Positions 62,604 through 64,000 of a stretch of DNA of 64,000 nucleotides are shown in pieces (positions within the stretch are counted from its first letter, which is position 1; every line of letters begins with the position of its first letter). The DNA is taken from the NCBI RefSeq assembly GCF_014876185.1, contig NZ_JADALJ010000001.1:248001-312000 (forward strand), in the 5' to 3' direction. The DNA is from Rufibacter sp. LB8. GTDB taxonomy: Bacteria > Bacteroidota > Bacteroidia > Cytophagales > Hymenobacteraceae. A model generated the notes under the pieces. It was given only the letters and a program-made list of their open reading frames with translations, did no database searches and had not been told where the DNA came from. Position numbers and translations under genes: made by a program.

Positions 62604-64000
62604 ATGAAAAACAGGTATTACACAGCGGGCTTGCTCTTGCTCATGGCGTGCCAGGCAGAGAAAAGCACTACCGGTTCCTCCGCCACATTACCCGCTCCGG
62701 CTGGTCCGGTTTCAAATGTTTGGGTGTCTGATTTGGGCAACGGCATGTATAAAAACCCAGTTTTAGATGCTGATTATTCTGACCCAGATGCCGTGCGCGT
62801 AGGTGATGATTACTACATGACTTCGTCTAGTTTCAGCTCCATTCCGGGCTTGCAGATTTTGCATTCCAAAGATTTGGTGAACTGGAAACTGGTGGGTTAT
62901 GCCATTGACCGGCTGCCGCCATTCGCGCATTTCGCCAAACCGCAGCACGGCAACGGCGTATGGGCGCCTTCCATCAGGTACCACAAAGGCGAATTCTATA
63001 TCTATTGGGGCGACCCGGACTTCGGGATTTACATGGTGAAAACCAAGGACCCGGCGGGCCGTTGGGAAGCCCCGGTGCTGGTGAAAGAAGGCAAAGGGCT
63101 CATTGATTCCTGCCCGTTCTGGGACGAAGACGGGAAGGCGTATCTGGTGCATGGGTGGGCCGGGAGCCGCGCCGGTATCAAGAGCGTGTTGACCATCAAC
63201 CGCATGAACCCCGAGGGTACCAAGGTGTTAGATGAAGGCGTGCTGGTCTTTGACGGCCATGAGGCGCACCCCACCGTGGAAGGGCCTAAATTCTACAAGC
63301 GCAACGGTTACTATTACATTTTCGCGCCGGCGGGCGGCGTGGCCACGGGCTGGCAATTGATTCTTCGGTCTAAAAATGTGTACGGGCCTTATGAAGAGAA
63401 AATTGTGCTGGACCAGGGCAAAACACCTATCAACGGTCCGCACCAGGGCGCGTGGGTAGACACTAAAACCGGCGAAGACTGGTTTCTGCATTTCCAGGAC
63501 AAAGAAGCCTATGGCCGCGTGGTGCACCTGCAACCCATGAAGTGGTTGAATGACTGGCCTGTGATAGGCGAGGACCCGGACGGCGACGGCAAAGGCCAGC
63601 CTGTCTTGACCTACAAGAAACCGAACGTAGGAAAAACTTACCCCATTGCCACGCCCGCTGAGTCAGACGAATTCAACAGCCAGCAGTTGGGGCTTCAATG
63701 GCAGTGGCACGCCAACCCCAAAGGAACCTGGGCGTTCGCCTCTAACAAAGGCAGCCTGCGCCTGTTCACAGACCAGATACCAGACGGCGGCAAAAACCTC
63801 TGGGATGTACCCAACCTGCTGCTCCAGAAATTCCCGGCAGAAACCTTCACCCTCACCACCAAACTCAAATTCACGCCCAACCCCAAATTGGAAAACGAAC
63901 GCACCGGCCTGTTGGTCATGGGCGCCGATTACGCACACCTTTCAGTGGTGAGCAAAAAAGACGGTTTGTACCTGGCCTATGCCTCGGCGCTGAAAGCCGA
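62604..64000 (+). CDS. Glycoside hydrolase family 43-like lipoprotein, partial
   Basis: An open frame from the ATG at 62604 runs to the window edge (465 codons), so the C-terminus is missing. The start MKNRYYTAGLLLLMACQAEK has a lipid Cys near 16. The five-bladed propeller begins with NPVLDADYSDPDAVRVGDDY near 52 (catalytic base Asp in DPDAV). GVWAPSIRYHKGEFYIYWGD is near 112, LIDSCPFWDEDGKAYLVHGW near 166 and a Glu in HPTVEGPKFYKRNGYYYIFA near 222. A jelly-roll domain follows from about 350 (ESDEFNSQQLGLQWQWHANP), as in GH43 beta-xylosidases and arabinofuranosidases. It probably trims pectin side chains. Confidence 0.88.
   Translation, partial: MKNRYYTAGLLLLMACQAEKSTTGSSATLPAPAGPVSNVWVSDLGNGMYKNPVLDADYSDPDAVRVGDDYYMTSSSFSSIPGLQILHSKDLVNWKLVGYAIDRLPPFAHFAKPQHGNGVWAPSIRYHKGEFYIYWGDPDFGIYMVKTKDPAGRWEAPVLVKEGKGLIDSCPFWDEDGKAYLVHGWAGSRAGIKSVLTINRMNPEGTKVLDEGVLVFDGHEAHPTVEGPKFYKRNGYYYIFAPAGGVATGWQLILRSKNVYGPYEEKIVLDQGKTPINGPHQGAWVDTKTGEDWFLHFQDKEAYGRVVHLQPMKWLNDWPVIGEDPDGDGKGQPVLTYKKPNVGKTYPIATPAESDEFNSQQLGLQWQWHANPKGTWAFASNKGSLRLFTDQIPDGGKNLWDVPNLLLQKFPAETFTLTTKLKFTPNPKLENERTGLLVMGADYAHLSVVSKKDGLYLAYASALKA

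Noticed and set aside
1-64000. tRNA, rRNA, phage or defence genes
   Set aside because: No cloverleaf with a GTTCGAATC-type T-arm, no rRNA signature and no integrase, transposase, nuclease or toxin motif was recognised.

Overview
This window comes from a Bacteroidota chromosome of moderate GC content. The evidence is a SusC/SusD pair, two type IX secretion (T9SS) C-terminal sorting domains, lipoprotein signals of the Bacteroidota kind, and promoter-like motifs of the form TTTG-N19-21-TAnnTTTG. Gene content and the dense palindromic intergenic repeats suggest the Cytophagales, probably Hymenobacteraceae close to Rufibacter. That placement is an inference from memory and was not tested.

Layout. 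(1) 1-1419, minus: a partial conserved helical protein. (2) 1566-13469, plus: a complete leucine/isoleucine/valine biosynthesis run, leuA-leuC-leuD-leuB-ilvD-ilvB-ilvN-ilvC-ilvA, with hairpin-rich spacers between several genes. (3) 13800-28669: mixed housekeeping and envelope genes (glycosyltransferase, prephenate dehydrogenase, CvpA-CAP fusion, M48 lipoprotein protease, EcsC-like protein, RluF-like pseudouridine synthase, VF530-like protein). It includes an 1822-residue secreted protein that I read as four blocks of exactly seven repeats, separated by three Ig-like domains and ending in a T9SS sorting domain. (4) 28933-33313, plus: histidine degradation hutU, hutI, hutG. (5) 33676-36255, minus: phosphoenolpyruvate carboxylase. 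(6) 36911-64000: a pectin utilisation locus made of two divergent operons.

The pectin locus works as one system. The rightward operon encodes a SusC/SusD importer, a surface beta-helix protein, three PL1 pectate lyases, two CE8 pectin methylesterases, a GH105 unsaturated uronyl hydrolase, a DUF4861-like protein and a GH43 enzyme cut by the window edge. The leftward operon encodes cytoplasmic catabolism: kduI, kduD, a LacI-type regulator, uxaB, uxaC, kdgK, eda and an ExuT-like transporter. Between them (45786-46091) two nearly identical 18-bp sites each directly follow a promoter -7 box, one per direction. They are good candidates for the operators of the embedded LacI protein. Altronate dehydratase (uxaA) is not in the window.

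The second striking theme is intergenic repeats. At least 23 copies of a roughly 36-58 bp palindrome (GTTTTCGGGCTCATTTC and its reverse complement) lie between genes, mostly within 60 bp of a stop codon and often with matched changes in both arms. Other families include two elements with 36-40 bp terminal inverted repeats (6225-6477 and 33396-33564), a nested hairpin cluster (10601-10738), four hairpins between leuC and leuD, and several shorter dispersed repeats. No tRNA, rRNA, CRISPR array, transposase or phage gene was recognised.
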